NCBI GenBank assembly: GCA_034437795.1
Contig: DAOTTI010000180.1
Coordinates: forward strand, 1-22,623
DNA from: DAOTTI01 sp034437795
Lineage (GTDB): Bacteria > Chloroflexota > UBA11872 > UBA12225
DNA: 22,623 nt
Direction: 5' to 3'
The position numbers and the translations under genes were made by a program. The notes beneath the pieces were generated by a model that did no database searches, was not told the DNA's origin, and saw nothing but the letters and a program-made list of their open reading frames with translations. This document shows positions 1-7,701 of the stretch, piece by piece. Each line of letters opens with the position of its first letter. Position 1 is the first letter of the stretch.

Positions 1-1
1 C

Positions 2-988
2 CCGCCCGGCCCCCCTCCGGCCGCACCACCGGAAGCGCCACCCCCGGCTGCCCCCGCCGCGCCCGCGGCGCCACCCAGGCCCGAGCGCGTCAAGGCCTCC
101 CCCCTGGCCCGGCGCCTGGCCGCCGAGCACGGCTTCGACCTTGCCCAGATCCAGGGCACCGGCCCCGGCGGTCGCATCGAAAAGCGCGACGTCGAGCGCT
201 ACCGCGAGCAGGTGGCCCGGCTCCGCCCGCCCACCGCCCCGCCCGCGCCACCCATCCCCGCCCCAGCCGTCGGCGGCGTCGTCGAGCAGTCATTTGCGGA
301 CCAGGAGCTGTCCCGCCTGCGTCAGGTCATTGCCCGCAACCTGGCTATCAGCAAGCCGGGCGCGCCCCACATCTACCTCACCGTGGATGTGGAGATGGAC
401 GCTGCCCTCGCTCTGCGCAAGCAGCTGAACGACCTCCTGGGCGACGACGAGCGGGCCCGTCTCTCCGTCAACGACCTGGCCATGAAGGCGGCGGCCCTGG
501 CCCTGCGCCAGTTCCCCGACCTCAACGCCTGGTTCATCGACGAACAGCCCCCCAAGATCCGCCGCTTCCGCCGCATCGACCTCGGGTTCGCCGTTCAGGC
601 CGAAGACGGCCTGCTGGTGGCCGTGATCCGCGCCGCCGATACCAAGTCCCTGACGCAGATCGCCCGCGAGTCCAAAGACCTCTACGAGAAGATCCGCGCC
701 GGCCAGCGCGCGCCCGAGGACGTCACCGGCGCCACCTTCACCACCAGCAACCTCGGCCAGTTCGGCATCGATGAGTTCCAGGCCGTCCTCAACCCGCCAC
801 AGGCCGGCATCCTGGCCATCGGCGCCGCCACCCCCAAGCCGGTCGTCCGCGACGGCCAGGTCGTCGTGCGCACTATCATGCGCGTGACCCTCTCGTCCGA
901 CCACCGCGTGGTGGATGGCGTCTATTCCGCGCGCTACCTGCAGGAGTTCAAGCGCCTGCTGGAGCACCCCCTAAGCCTCGTACTCTGA
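2..988 (+). CDS. 2-oxoacid dehydrogenase E2 (dihydrolipoamide acyltransferase), 5' end off the window
   Basis: E2 core subunit of a pyruvate or branched-chain 2-oxoacid dehydrogenase complex, which transfers the acyl group from lipoamide to CoA. The reading frame is open from base 2, so the N-terminal lipoyl domain lies outside the window. What is seen, in order, is a Pro/Ala-rich linker (about bases 2-90), a peripheral-subunit-binding domain starting ASPLARRLAAEHG and ending with GTGPGGRIEKRDVERY (about 92-203), a second Pro/Ala linker, and the catalytic acyltransferase domain. The catalytic motif DHRVVDG is present about 30 residues before the C-terminus, as usual. An internal ATG at 212 would remove the binding domain and is not the real start. 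lpdA follows 85 bp downstream, as in many E1-E2-E3 operons; E1 is presumably upstream. Which 2-oxoacid is used cannot be told from this fragment. Confidence 0.93.
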   Translation, partial: PPGPPPAAPPEAPPPAAPAAPAAPPRPERVKASPLARRLAAEHGFDLAQIQGTGPGGRIEKRDVERYREQVARLRPPTAPPAPPIPAPAVGGVVEQSFADQELSRLRQVIARNLAISKPGAPHIYLTVDVEMDAALALRKQLNDLLGDDERARLSVNDLAMKAAALALRQFPDLNAWFIDEQPPKIRRFRRIDLGFAVQAEDGLLVAVIRAADTKSLTQIARESKDLYEKIRAGQRAPEDVTGATFTTSNLGQFGIDEFQAVLNPPQAGILAIGAATPKPVVRDGQVVVRTIMRVTLSSDHRVVDGVYSARYLQEFKRLLEHPLSLVL

Positions 989-992
989 CCGG

Positions 993-1053
993 ACGCACGA
1001 CGAACGACGACTGGGCCCCTGCCTCGCAGACCAGTTCGTCGTTCGTCGTTCGT
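993..1053. repeat. Imperfect inverted repeat between the E2 and E3 genes
   Basis: The left arm (993-1014) and right arm (1031-1053) pair over about 21 bp with one mismatch and one bulged base around a 16-nt loop. Both arms are built from ACGA/CGAAC-type short repeats (left arm) and their complement TCGT/TTCG (right arm). The hairpin fills almost the whole spacer between the E2 stop and the E3 ribosome-binding site (AGAGGA at 1062-1067). There is no T-tract after it, so it is not a typical intrinsic terminator; it may be a dispersed palindromic element or an mRNA-stability hairpin. Confidence 0.75.
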
Positions 1054-1073
1054 CTGGAGCGAGAGGAACACAC

Positions 1074-2498
1074 ATGACACAGACCGCAACCACCGCCACC
1101 GCGCCCGCGCCCGGGCCGGGCGAACCGTTTGACGTCGTCGTCATTGGCTCCGGCCCGGGCGGCTACCACGCCGCCATCCGCGCCGCCCAGTTGGGCCTGC
1201 GCACCGCCGTCGTCGAGCGGGAATGGATCGGCGGCGTCTGCCTGAACGTCGGCTGCATCCCTTCCAAGGCGCTCCTGCGGAACGCCGAGGTGGTGCGCCT
1301 GCTGAAAGACGCCAGGACCTACGGCATCGAATGCGGCGAGGTCCGCCCCGACTACGGCGCCGCCGTCGATCGCAGCCGCGAGGTGGTCAACCGCATCGTG
1401 CGGGGCCTGGAGTTCCTCTTCCGCAAGAACAAGGTCGAGGTCATCCGCGGTGAAGGAAAGCTGGCCGCCAGAGACACCGTGGCCGTCGGCGACCGGCAGG
1501 TCAAGGCGCGCAACGTCGTCATCGCCACCGGCGCTCGCCCCCGTATCTTCCCCGGCATCGAGATCGATGGCGAGCGCGTCATGCACATCTGGCAGTTCAT
1601 CGTCGACCGCACGCGCCCCGAGCACGTCGTGATCGTCGGCGGCGGCGTCATCGGCGTGGAGATGGCCACCGTCCTGCGCGCCTACGGCGCTGAGGTGACC
1701 ATCCTGGAAGCGCTGGAGCGCTTGCTCCCGCGCGAGGACGAGCGCATCGCCACCCAGCTCCAGCGCTCGTTCGAGCGCCAGGGCATCACGGTCCACACCG
1801 GCGCCAAGGTGGAGAGCGCCAGGCGCGAAGGCGACGTGGCGCGCATCGTCTACACCAGGAACGGCCAGCGCCAGACCATCGAGACCGCCCGCTGCCTCGT
1901 CGCCGTCGCCATGCAGCCGAACGTCGAAGGCCTCGGCCTGGAGGAGGCCGGCGTGCAGTTCGACCGCAGCGGGATCAAGGTCAACGAGCGCATGGCCACC
2001 AACGTGCCGGGCATCTACGCCATCGGCGACGTCGCCGCCACCCCCCTCGGGCTGGCCCACTCCGCCTTCGCCGAAGGCGTCCAGGCCGCCCACGCCATCG
2101 CCGGCAAGGACGTGCGCCCCCTGAAGTACGAGCACGTGCCGCGCCCCGTCTTCTGCCATCCCCAGGTAGCCGCCGTCGGCCTCACTGAGGCCCAGGCGCG
2201 CGAGGCGGGGCACGACGTCAAGGTCGGCGAGTTCCCCTTCAGCGCCATCGGCAAGGCGGTCGCCGAAAACGAGACCGAAGGGTTCGTCAAGATCGTCGCC
2301 GACGCGAGGTACAGCGAGATCCTCGGCTGCCACATCATCGGCCCCCAGGCCACCGAGCTGCTCTCGCAGATCACCCCGTACATGGTGCTCGAAGGCACGA
2401 CCCAGGAGCTGGGCGAAACCGTCGTCTCCCACCCCACCCTTTCCGAAGCCGTCCGCGAGGCCGGCCTCCTCATCGAAGGCGAAGCCATCCACATCTAG
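1074..2498 (+). CDS. lpdA: Dihydrolipoyl dehydrogenase (E3)
   Basis: FAD-dependent enzyme that reoxidises dihydrolipoamide of the E2 subunit and reduces NAD+. The 474-residue length is normal for the family. Seen in order: FAD dinucleotide fold GSGPGGYHAAIRAAQLG (about residues 25-41), redox-active disulfide in GGVCLNVGCIPSK (Cys56 and Cys61), NAD-binding fold IVGGGVIGVEMATVLRAYG (about 187-205), the second FAD motif AIGDVAATPLGLAHSAFAEG, and the C-terminal dimerisation domain with the active-site pair in SHPTLSEAVREA (His near 452, Glu five residues later). The start at 1074 is supported by an AGAGGA ribosome-binding site seven bases upstream. It directly follows the E2 gene on the same strand, so it most likely serves that complex. 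The large antisense open frame over this gene is a GC-driven shadow. Confidence 0.97.
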   Translation: MTQTATTATAPAPGPGEPFDVVVIGSGPGGYHAAIRAAQLGLRTAVVEREWIGGVCLNVGCIPSKALLRNAEVVRLLKDARTYGIECGEVRPDYGAAVDRSREVVNRIVRGLEFLFRKNKVEVIRGEGKLAARDTVAVGDRQVKARNVVIATGARPRIFPGIEIDGERVMHIWQFIVDRTRPEHVVIVGGGVIGVEMATVLRAYGAEVTILEALERLLPREDERIATQLQRSFERQGITVHTGAKVESARREGDVARIVYTRNGQRQTIETARCLVAVAMQPNVEGLGLEEAGVQFDRSGIKVNERMATNVPGIYAIGDVAATPLGLAHSAFAEGVQAAHAIAGKDVRPLKYEHVPRPVFCHPQVAAVGLTEAQAREAGHDVKVGEFPFSAIGKAVAENETEGFVKIVADARYSEILGCHIIGPQATELLSQITPYMVLEGTTQELGETVVSHPTLSEAVREAGLLIEGEAIHI

Positions 2499-2513
2499 CC
2501 CCCACTGCAAGAG

Positions 2514-2590
2514 TCCCGTCTCCCTCTGGGACAGGGCGAGGCTGAGGGCTCCTTCGGTTCCCTCTCCCTTTGGGAGAGCGGGGGACGCCA
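2514..2590. repeat. Family A intergenic palindromic repeat, degenerate copies
   Basis: Downstream of lpdA lie two degraded copies of the CCCTCTCCC/GGGAGAGGG-type element that recurs at 8504, 11900, 12766, 14481, 17668 and 22070. Here the arms read TCTCCCTCTGGGACAGGG and TTCCCTCTCCCTTTGGGAG, each followed by a G-rich GGG(C/T)GAGG-like tail. The position just after the lpdA stop would suit a role in 3'-end formation, but there is no T-tract. Confidence 0.6.
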
Positions 2591-2684
2591 AGCGGGCGGC
2601 GGGGAGGGCTCCGCAATCGAGATACTCCCCGCTCAGGCGCTTCCCCCAGTAGGACACGCGCGCTGGCGCGGCATACTTGCGGAT

Positions 2685-3218
2685 GTGGCGCCACCAAATC
2701 AGGCCGAGCGGACACGCCGCGGCCGCAGCCGCCTTCCTACCCAACCGCCCGACCGGGAGACGGTCATCGCCACGTTGCGCCGCGCGGCGCCCAGCGTCTT
2801 CGGCCAGCGACCAGGCATCCAGGTGGCGTACCTGTACGGCTCCGTGGCGCGTGGGCAGGCGCTCCCCCAGAGCGACGTGGACGTGGCCGTCGTGCTCGAG
2901 GGACACCTCTGACCCGTCGAACGCCTCCGGCTCGAGCTGGAGCCAGAGGTCGCGCTGGAGACTGCCACCGGTCTGTCCACGGTGGACGTGCGTCTCGTCA
3001 ACGAGGCCCCCTTGCTGGTGCAGGGAGCGGTGGTCACGGAAGGCGTCCTGCTTTACGCGCGTCGTGAGCAGGAGCGTCTCGCCTACGAGACGTCAACACG
3101 GAGCCGGTACTTCGACTACCTGCCGGATGCGCGGGCGATGGCCGCTACCTTCACCGGGGCGCTCAAGCGCCGCCTGGCGGCCACGGCGCGCGGACTAAAC
3201 CGGGAGTGGCCGGCGTGA
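2685..3218 (+). pseudogene. MntA-type nucleotidyltransferase antitoxin, broken by an in-frame TGA
   Basis: A GTG-started frame encodes 75 residues that include YLYGSVARGQALPQSDVDVA, the GS...SDxD signature of MNT-domain nucleotidyltransferases (MntA antitoxins AMPylate the HepT toxin). The frame stops at TGA 2910-2912 just after VVLEGHL, yet the same frame continues without further stops to 3218 as PVERLRLELEPEVALET...LLYARREQERLAYETSTRSRYFDYLP, which is what the C-terminal half of this family looks like. One base substitution therefore splits an otherwise full-length gene of about 177 codons. The next gene, a HEPN toxin remnant, overlaps the final stop in a GTGA arrangement, the usual antitoxin-toxin coupling. 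A short N-terminal domain protein could still be made. TGA is a normal stop elsewhere in the window, so readthrough is unlikely. Confidence 0.82.
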
Positions 3219-3662
3219 GCCTCCCATCGGGCCAGCCCCAGGAGGGGTTCCAGCGGCTCGCTGAGTACACCGGCTACTTGCGGGAACTGGCTAAGACGCC
3301 CCGCGCTGAGTTCGTGGGGATTTCATTCGGCTGGGCAGCGCCAAGTACTACCTGCAGGCGGCCATCGAGGCCTGTCTTGACCTTGCTCAATACCTCATCG
3401 CCACTCGCGGCTGGCAGGCACCGCAGAGCTACGTAGACACGTTCGACGTGCTAGCAGAACACGGTGTCGTGACGCCCGACTTCCTGCCGACTCTTCGCAG
3501 CATGGCACGGTTCCGGAACCGCCTGGTCACCTCTACTGGGATGTGGACCCGGAGACAATCTACCGGATCCTGCAAGAAAATCTCAGGGATTTTGACCGCT
3601 TTGCCCGGACAATGCTAGCTGCCTTCTCCCAGGAGAGCACCCACGAAGAGCAGCAGCCGTAA
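3215..3662 (+). pseudogene. HepT-type HEPN RNase toxin, two one-base frameshifts
   Basis: Starting at GTG 3215 (overlapping the stop of the MntA remnant, GGGAG eight bases upstream; GTG 3206 is also possible) the frame reads into AEFVG, then needs a jump near 3317-3320 to continue as FIRLGSAKYYLQAAIEACLD and on to SMARFRNRLV, then a second jump near 3526-3528 to continue as HLYWDVDPETIYRILQENL and end at TAA 3660-3662. Both jumps are explained by loss of a single base, the first in a run of G. Joined, they give a normal HEPN (DUF86-type) protein of about 148 residues with the RNRLVHLY active-site motif (R-x4-H-x-Y). The second lesion falls between the Arg and the His of that motif. Convergent with actE, whose stop is 54 bp away. 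Confidence 0.82.
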
Positions 3663-3715
3663 CCACTCGCCCCACCCTTGAGCCGGACCGCTTCTCGTTA
3701 CGACGTCGCTACCCG

Positions 3716-4261
3716 TCACGACGTCCCCTGCACCTCGCGGATAAAGTGCACCACCGTCCAGACGTCACGTTCGCTCAGCAGGGCACGGAAGGCCGGCATG
3801 TTGCCCAGGCCATTCGTGATAATCCAGTACAATTGCCCATCCGTCCGCTCACGCACCCGCTCGCTGGCGAAGTCGGTCGGCGGCTCGAAGCCCGCCTGCG
3901 CGTAGTAGCCGGCCATCAGGCTCTGGCCGCGCCCGTCCGCCCCGTGGCACATGGCGCAGTTGACGTTGTAGATCCGGCGGGCGCGCTCCAGGCTCTCCGC
4001 GTCCCTCACGATTGGGTTCGGCAGCCCCGCCGCCTGCTCGTACGTGTAGTTCGGGCGGCCGCCGGTCACTGGCACCGCCTCCGCCGGCGCCGCCAGGCGC
4101 TCCGGTTCCTCCAGGCGCTTCGACGGCTGGTAGTGCATCTCACTGAAGAGGTCGATTGGATACGCTCCAGGGCCGCACCCCGCGAAGAGCGCCACAGCCA
4201 GCAGCGCCGCCCGCAGTCCTGCCAACGCCCTGGTTCCTGCCTGCCACCTGGCCGTAGTCAC
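3716..4261 (-). CDS. actE: ACIII subunit ActE, monohaem cytochrome c lipoprotein
   Basis: Last gene of the ACIII operon; a membrane-anchored cytochrome c that would relay electrons from the pentahaem subunit to a soluble carrier or oxidase. The 181-residue product from GTG 4261 has a hydrophobic stretch and lipobox ALFAGC (Cys29), a haem site CAMCH (Cys102, Cys105, His106) and a likely distal ligand in GNMPAF (Met155). The GTG at 4261 is chosen because it has a purine-rich GAGGGGGAC just upstream, lies 10 bp after the actD stop and gives a clean signal peptide; the frame is open back to 4372 but that extension is charged and overlaps actD. The sequence between lipobox and haem (YPIDLFSEMHYQPSKRLEEPERL) is typical of ActE proteins. 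No gene follows in the operon. Confidence 0.9.
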   Translation of the reverse strand: MTTARWQAGTRALAGLRAALLAVALFAGCGPGAYPIDLFSEMHYQPSKRLEEPERLAAPAEAVPVTGGRPNYTYEQAAGLPNPIVRDAESLERARRIYNVNCAMCHGADGRGQSLMAGYYAQAGFEPPTDFASERVRERTDGQLYWIITNGLGNMPAFRALLSERDVWTVVHFIREVQGTS

Positions 4262-4271
4262 GTCGTCCCCC

Positions 4272-4850
4272 TCACCCTTGCTCGCCACCGGCCGGCTCCA
4301 CCCCTCGCGGCGCCGGCGATCCGCCTTCGGCGCCCGCTCCAGCGCCAATGACGTCGATCGCCCCGGCGTCACGAAGGACCCGCGCGGCCTGCGAGACGCG
4401 CTCAGCCGGACAGGTCACGAGCACGCCAACGTACCCTTCCGTAATCCGCGGGTCGTACGGCGTGGGGCTGAAGTCTGGCAGGCGAGACTCAAACAGCACG
4501 CCCAGAAAGGTGAGCAGAATGGCCCCCAGCAGCGTCCCCTCGTACAGCACGTTAATCATCGGCGGCAGGGAGAGCAGGGGCTTCCCGCCGGTCACCAGCG
4601 GATACGAGAGCTGCGTCCCAATCGTGAGCAGGAGCCCCGCGGCGAAGCCACAGGCCGCCCCGGCCAGCGGGTAGACGAAGAGCCGGTGCCGCACCGGCTC
4701 CTCGCCAAAGGCCCCCGCGGGGTACATGGTGCCGGTCAGCACCTCCAGGTCACGCCCGCGGAAACCCGCGGCACGCAGCTGCTCCATGGCCCCGGCGGCC
4801 GCCGGCGCGTCACGGTAGATCCCCAGCAGGCGCGTCTGCGCAGAGTTCAC
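4272..4850 (-). CDS. actD: ACIII subunit ActD (DUF3341 membrane protein)
   Basis: Small membrane subunit of ACIII with no known cofactor. The 192-residue protein begins with a soluble ferredoxin-like fold (LLGIYRDAPAAAGAMEQLRAAGFRGRDLEVLT), then two transmembrane helices at about residues 58-79 and 97-121, then a second soluble segment (YDPRITEGYVGVLVTCPAERVSQAARVLRDAGA) and an Ala/Gly/Pro-rich tail. This order, two helices between two soluble halves, is the DUF3341/ActD architecture. The start is a GTG at 4850 with CAGGA directly in front. It lies 70 bp after actC and 10 bp before the chosen actE start, in the canonical C-D-E order. Confidence 0.9.
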   Translation of the reverse strand: MNSAQTRLLGIYRDAPAAAGAMEQLRAAGFRGRDLEVLTGTMYPAGAFGEEPVRHRLFVYPLAGAACGFAAGLLLTIGTQLSYPLVTGGKPLLSLPPMINVLYEGTLLGAILLTFLGVLFESRLPDFSPTPYDPRITEGYVGVLVTCPAERVSQAARVLRDAGAIDVIGAGAGAEGGSPAPRGVEPAGGEQG

Positions 4851-4920
4851 TCCTGAGCCACCTCTCCCGCCACGGCAGGGCCGGCCGCACCTCGCACCCG
4901 CAGGCGGGGCGCCACCCCCT

Positions 4921-6294
4921 TCACTCCCGGATCACCGCCGGCAGACGGGCCCGGCCCGCCGCCACTTCCTGATGCACGACCTGACTCTCCTGCTGCTCCC
5001 ATACCGGCACGATCGGGAGCAGCTTGGCAAACACCAGCACGCCCAGCGCCACCAGCGCCACTGACGCCACCGTAAAGACGTACTCCACCGGCCTGGGCTC
5101 GTACGTCGTCACCCACGTGAAGACGAACGGCTGCTTGAACGACAGTGGGGTCACCACCAGGATGTAGCGCTCCAGCCACATCCCGATGTTGACCGCAATC
5201 GAGGTCCAGAACATCGCCGCCACGCTACGCCGAAAGCGCCGGAAGAGCCAGAACGGGACTGGAATGATCAGCGTCGCCAGCACTTGCAGCAGGAACAGGA
5301 CGTTCGTCGGCGGCGTGATCAGCCGTAGCTCCCAGATGCGCACCTCCAGCGCATCCCGTTCGAACAGGGCAAAGGAGAAGTCGGACAGGAAGAAGAACAG
5401 GTAGGCCAGCGCCACGACGATCTGGAGCCGGCCGATGGCGTCGAAATGCTCCAGCGTGATGTAGTCCGCCACGCGCAGGATGCGCCGCAAGACGACCATG
5501 GTCGTCACCACCCCCGCTACCCCGGAGTGCACCGCCCCGATCACGAAGTACGGGGCCAGGATGGTGGTGTGCCAGCCGGGGACGAGAGCCATGGACAGGT
5601 CCCAGGCCACGATGGAGTGCACCGAGATGAAGACGGCCAGGATCAGCGCGGAGAAGAGCATGCCGGCGGCGTGCTGCAGGCGCCACTGCCGCGTGGTGCC
5701 ACGAAAGCCCAGCGCCGCGGCGCCGTACAGCCAGTGGCGCCAGCCGGTCGTCCGATCTCGCGCCACCGCCAGGTCGGGGATCAGGCCGGCGTAGACGAAG
5801 AGCGTCGTGCCCAGCAGGTAGGTCACGATGGCGCTGGGGTCCCAGATCAGCGCCGAACGCACGTTGGGCCAGACGTTGCGCGCGAAGTCGTACGGAAACA
5901 CCCAGTAGGCCGTGCGCCAGACCCGCCCGGTGTGGATCAGTGGGAACAGGCTGGCCGTCACCAGGGCGAAGACGGCCAGGACCTCCGCCGCACGGGTGAT
6001 CGGGCGGCGCCACTCAGCCTGCGTCAGACGCAGGATGGCCGAGACCATCACTCCCGCGTGGCTGATCCCCACCCAGAAGATGAAGTTCGTGATCAGCACC
6101 GCCCACATCACCGTGTTGGTCAGGCCCAGCAGCTGCAGCCCGGCGAGGACCATCAGCGCCTCGGCCACCACCCCCGCCCCGACGACGGCGCCCAGCCCCC
6201 CTGCGGCGAACCAGAACCAGCGGGGCGTGCGCACCACGAAGTGCAGCAGGTCGTCGTTGATCTGCGCGGGTGTCCGCGGGCGATAGGCGTGCAT
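4921..6294 (-). CDS. actC: ACIII subunit ActC, NrfD/PsrC-like quinol-binding membrane protein
   Basis: Integral membrane subunit expected to bind quinol and form a proton path next to ActB. The 457-residue product has about ten hydrophobic helices. Sequence hallmarks of ActC are present: INDDLLHFVVRTP near the N-terminus, VMWAVLITNFIFWVGISHAG (about residues 63-82), FPLIHTGRVWRTAYWVFPY, WPNVRSALIWD, LIPDLAVARDR and the segment HSIVAWDLSMALVPGWHTTI. Length fits the family. It follows the ActF-like gene by 44 bp and is followed by actD. The ribosome-binding site is weak. The other NrfD protein of the operon (6339-7619) is more divergent, which is why this one is called ActC; the assignment rests on motif resemblance, not on an alignment. 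Confidence 0.92.
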   Translation of the reverse strand: MHAYRPRTPAQINDDLLHFVVRTPRWFWFAAGGLGAVVGAGVVAEALMVLAGLQLLGLTNTVMWAVLITNFIFWVGISHAGVMVSAILRLTQAEWRRPITRAAEVLAVFALVTASLFPLIHTGRVWRTAYWVFPYDFARNVWPNVRSALIWDPSAIVTYLLGTTLFVYAGLIPDLAVARDRTTGWRHWLYGAAALGFRGTTRQWRLQHAAGMLFSALILAVFISVHSIVAWDLSMALVPGWHTTILAPYFVIGAVHSGVAGVVTTMVVLRRILRVADYITLEHFDAIGRLQIVVALAYLFFFLSDFSFALFERDALEVRIWELRLITPPTNVLFLLQVLATLIIPVPFWLFRRFRRSVAAMFWTSIAVNIGMWLERYILVVTPLSFKQPFVFTWVTTYEPRPVEYVFTVASVALVALGVLVFAKLLPIVPVWEQQESQVVHQEVAAGRARLPAVIRE

Positions 6295-6365
6295 CGGCTT
6301 AGCTGGCTTTGGCGCTCTCAGTCACCAGGTGCGTCGGCTTAGCTGGGCTGAGCGATTACAGTCAC
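6291..6365. repeat. Imperfect direct repeat at the actF/actC junction
   Basis: Two 35-bp segments, 6291-6325 and 6331-6365, offset by exactly 40 bp, agree at about 27 of 35 positions and share TCGGCTTAGCTGG and GTCAC. The right copy contains the last codons and stop of the ActF-like gene (ending Q-P-S-stop) and the left copy, in the gap, could encode a look-alike tail ending A-K-A-S-stop. This suggests a short segmental duplication of the gene end. Confidence 0.5.
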
Positions 6366-7619
6366 TACCCGCCGGAGAAACGGCCGCTCCACCCTGAGCA
6401 GGTGCGCCGCGTTCCACTCCCACCACGAGATCGCCGGCACCATGCGTAGGGCCAGCAGGTAGAGCAGCAGGACGGTCGCCGGCACGCCGGCCATGACCAG
6501 GGCGTCCGGTAGTCGCGGCCAGATTGCCGGCGGCAGGGCCTCCAGCGCGTGCCCGCCCTCGGCCGCGCCGGCCAGGCTCCACGCAGGGACGAACAGCCGG
6601 ACGCGGTCGAAGAAAACGCCCGCCACCACCAGCGCGGCGGCGCTCGTCGCACCGGCCACGCTGTTCCGAACGGGGTTCCAGAGTAGGATCAGGAAGGGCA
6701 GCAGGAAGGTGAGCGCAAAGGCCGCCGCGAACGGCAGCGCATACGGGCCGAAGGCCAGCAGCGCCAGCAGCTGCCGCTCCGCCGGCGTGCGCCCGTACCA
6801 GTAGGTCAGGAACTCCGCCCAGAAGAAGTAGAACCAGAGCAGCGCCAGCGCCAGCAGGAGCTTGGCCGCCGGCGCGAAGGCGTCCCTCCCCGCGGCCGGC
6901 CTGCCTGCCCCCCCATCGAGCCACCGCAGCACGCCCAGCGCCAGGACCGACACCGCCACTCCTCCCTGCAGGCCCGACACGGCGTGGTGCGCCGGCAGGC
7001 TCGCGCTCCCCCACTCCGGCACCAGGCTCATGGCCAGATCGCTCACGACCAGCAGGTGCACGAACGTAAACGCCATCAGGTATAGACCCCCCAGCGCGAT
7101 CAGCCCGTGCTGGAGCAGGACCCATTGCCGCGCCGTGCCGGCCCAGCCCAGGGCCAGGCGGGGCGGGCGGCCCTGGTCCCTCCGGCGGCCCGCGGCGCTG
7201 AGGTCGGGCAGCCCGCCGAGGTAGAGCAGCAGCAGGCCGCACAGCGCCAGAGTGGTCACAGCCAGGCCATCCCACAGGCGCGGCGCCCCGGGCCAGTCCA
7301 GCCAGATGCTCGGCCGGCTCCGCCAATCGGGCAGCTGGAAGAGCAGAACGATGGTGAGCGGCGCCGTAGCCAGGCCGGCCACGCCAAATAGCTCGGCGGC
7401 ACGGCGTACCGGCACGCCCCAGTACCCTCTCGCCAGGCGCGCGGCAAAGGCCAGGACCGGCGCCCCGTGCGCCGTGGACAGCACGAACGCCAGCGTCGCC
7501 GCCGTGTAGCCCCACTTGGCGCGTGGCTCGGACCCCGACGCCGCCAGCCAGGCCACGGCCGCCCAGCCAGCCGCCCCGAGCGCGGCCAGCAGCGCCACGG
7601 CCAGCCAGTAGCGCCTCAT
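6339..7619 (-). CDS. actF: ACIII second NrfD-like membrane subunit, ActF-like
   Basis: Second NrfD/PsrC-family membrane protein of the complex, expected to pair with ActC in the membrane. The 426-residue product has about ten predicted helices. Regions that parallel ActC but are diverged include LATAPLTIVLLFQLPDW, LYLGGLPDLSAA, GTARQWVLLQHGLIALGGLYL, FVHLLVVSDLAMSLVPEWGSA and LLWFYFFWAEFLTYWYGR. The last is typical of ActF ('YFxWSEFLxxWYGN'-like). The start at 7619 is backed by AGGAG about ten bases upstream. In the classical order actABCDEF this gene comes last; here it sits between actB2 and actC. ActF rather than ActC is inferred from divergence from the clear ActC next door. Confidence 0.82.
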   Translation of the reverse strand: MRRYWLAVALLAALGAAGWAAVAWLAASGSEPRAKWGYTAATLAFVLSTAHGAPVLAFAARLARGYWGVPVRRAAELFGVAGLATAPLTIVLLFQLPDWRSRPSIWLDWPGAPRLWDGLAVTTLALCGLLLLYLGGLPDLSAAGRRRDQGRPPRLALGWAGTARQWVLLQHGLIALGGLYLMAFTFVHLLVVSDLAMSLVPEWGSASLPAHHAVSGLQGGVAVSVLALGVLRWLDGGAGRPAAGRDAFAPAAKLLLALALLWFYFFWAEFLTYWYGRTPAERQLLALLAFGPYALPFAAAFALTFLLPFLILLWNPVRNSVAGATSAAALVVAGVFFDRVRLFVPAWSLAGAAEGGHALEALPPAIWPRLPDALVMAGVPATVLLLYLLALRMVPAISWWEWNAAHLLRVERPFLRRVVTVIAQPS

Positions 7620-7701
7620 GCCTCGTCACTCCTTCCGGAGCCGGTCCGCGCGCAGGGCGATGGCGCCCTGCGCCACCTGCACCGCGAAAGCGGACAGAGC
7701 C

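Noticed and set aside
2600..2715. Minus-strand coding-like stretch (RHIRKYAAPARVSYWGKRLSGEY) upstream of the MntA remnant
   Set aside because: Looks protein-like over about 25 residues but has no start, no recognisable domain and lies next to repeats; probably a repeat fragment or chance frame.
948..2906. 652-residue open frame antisense to lpdA
   Set aside because: Covers lpdA, a clear gene with all catalytic motifs, in the antisense direction; its Asp/Gly/Ala/His-rich composition is typical of a GC-driven shadow frame.
5446..6342. 298-residue plus-strand frame opposite actC
   Set aside because: Antisense shadow of a membrane protein gene; His/Gln/Arg/Gly-rich composition with no motif.
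6322..7629. 435-residue minus-strand frame overlapping the ActF-like gene
   Set aside because: Same strand but another frame, rich in Gly/Ala/Arg and without hydrophobic helices or motifs; the ActF-like frame is the real one.
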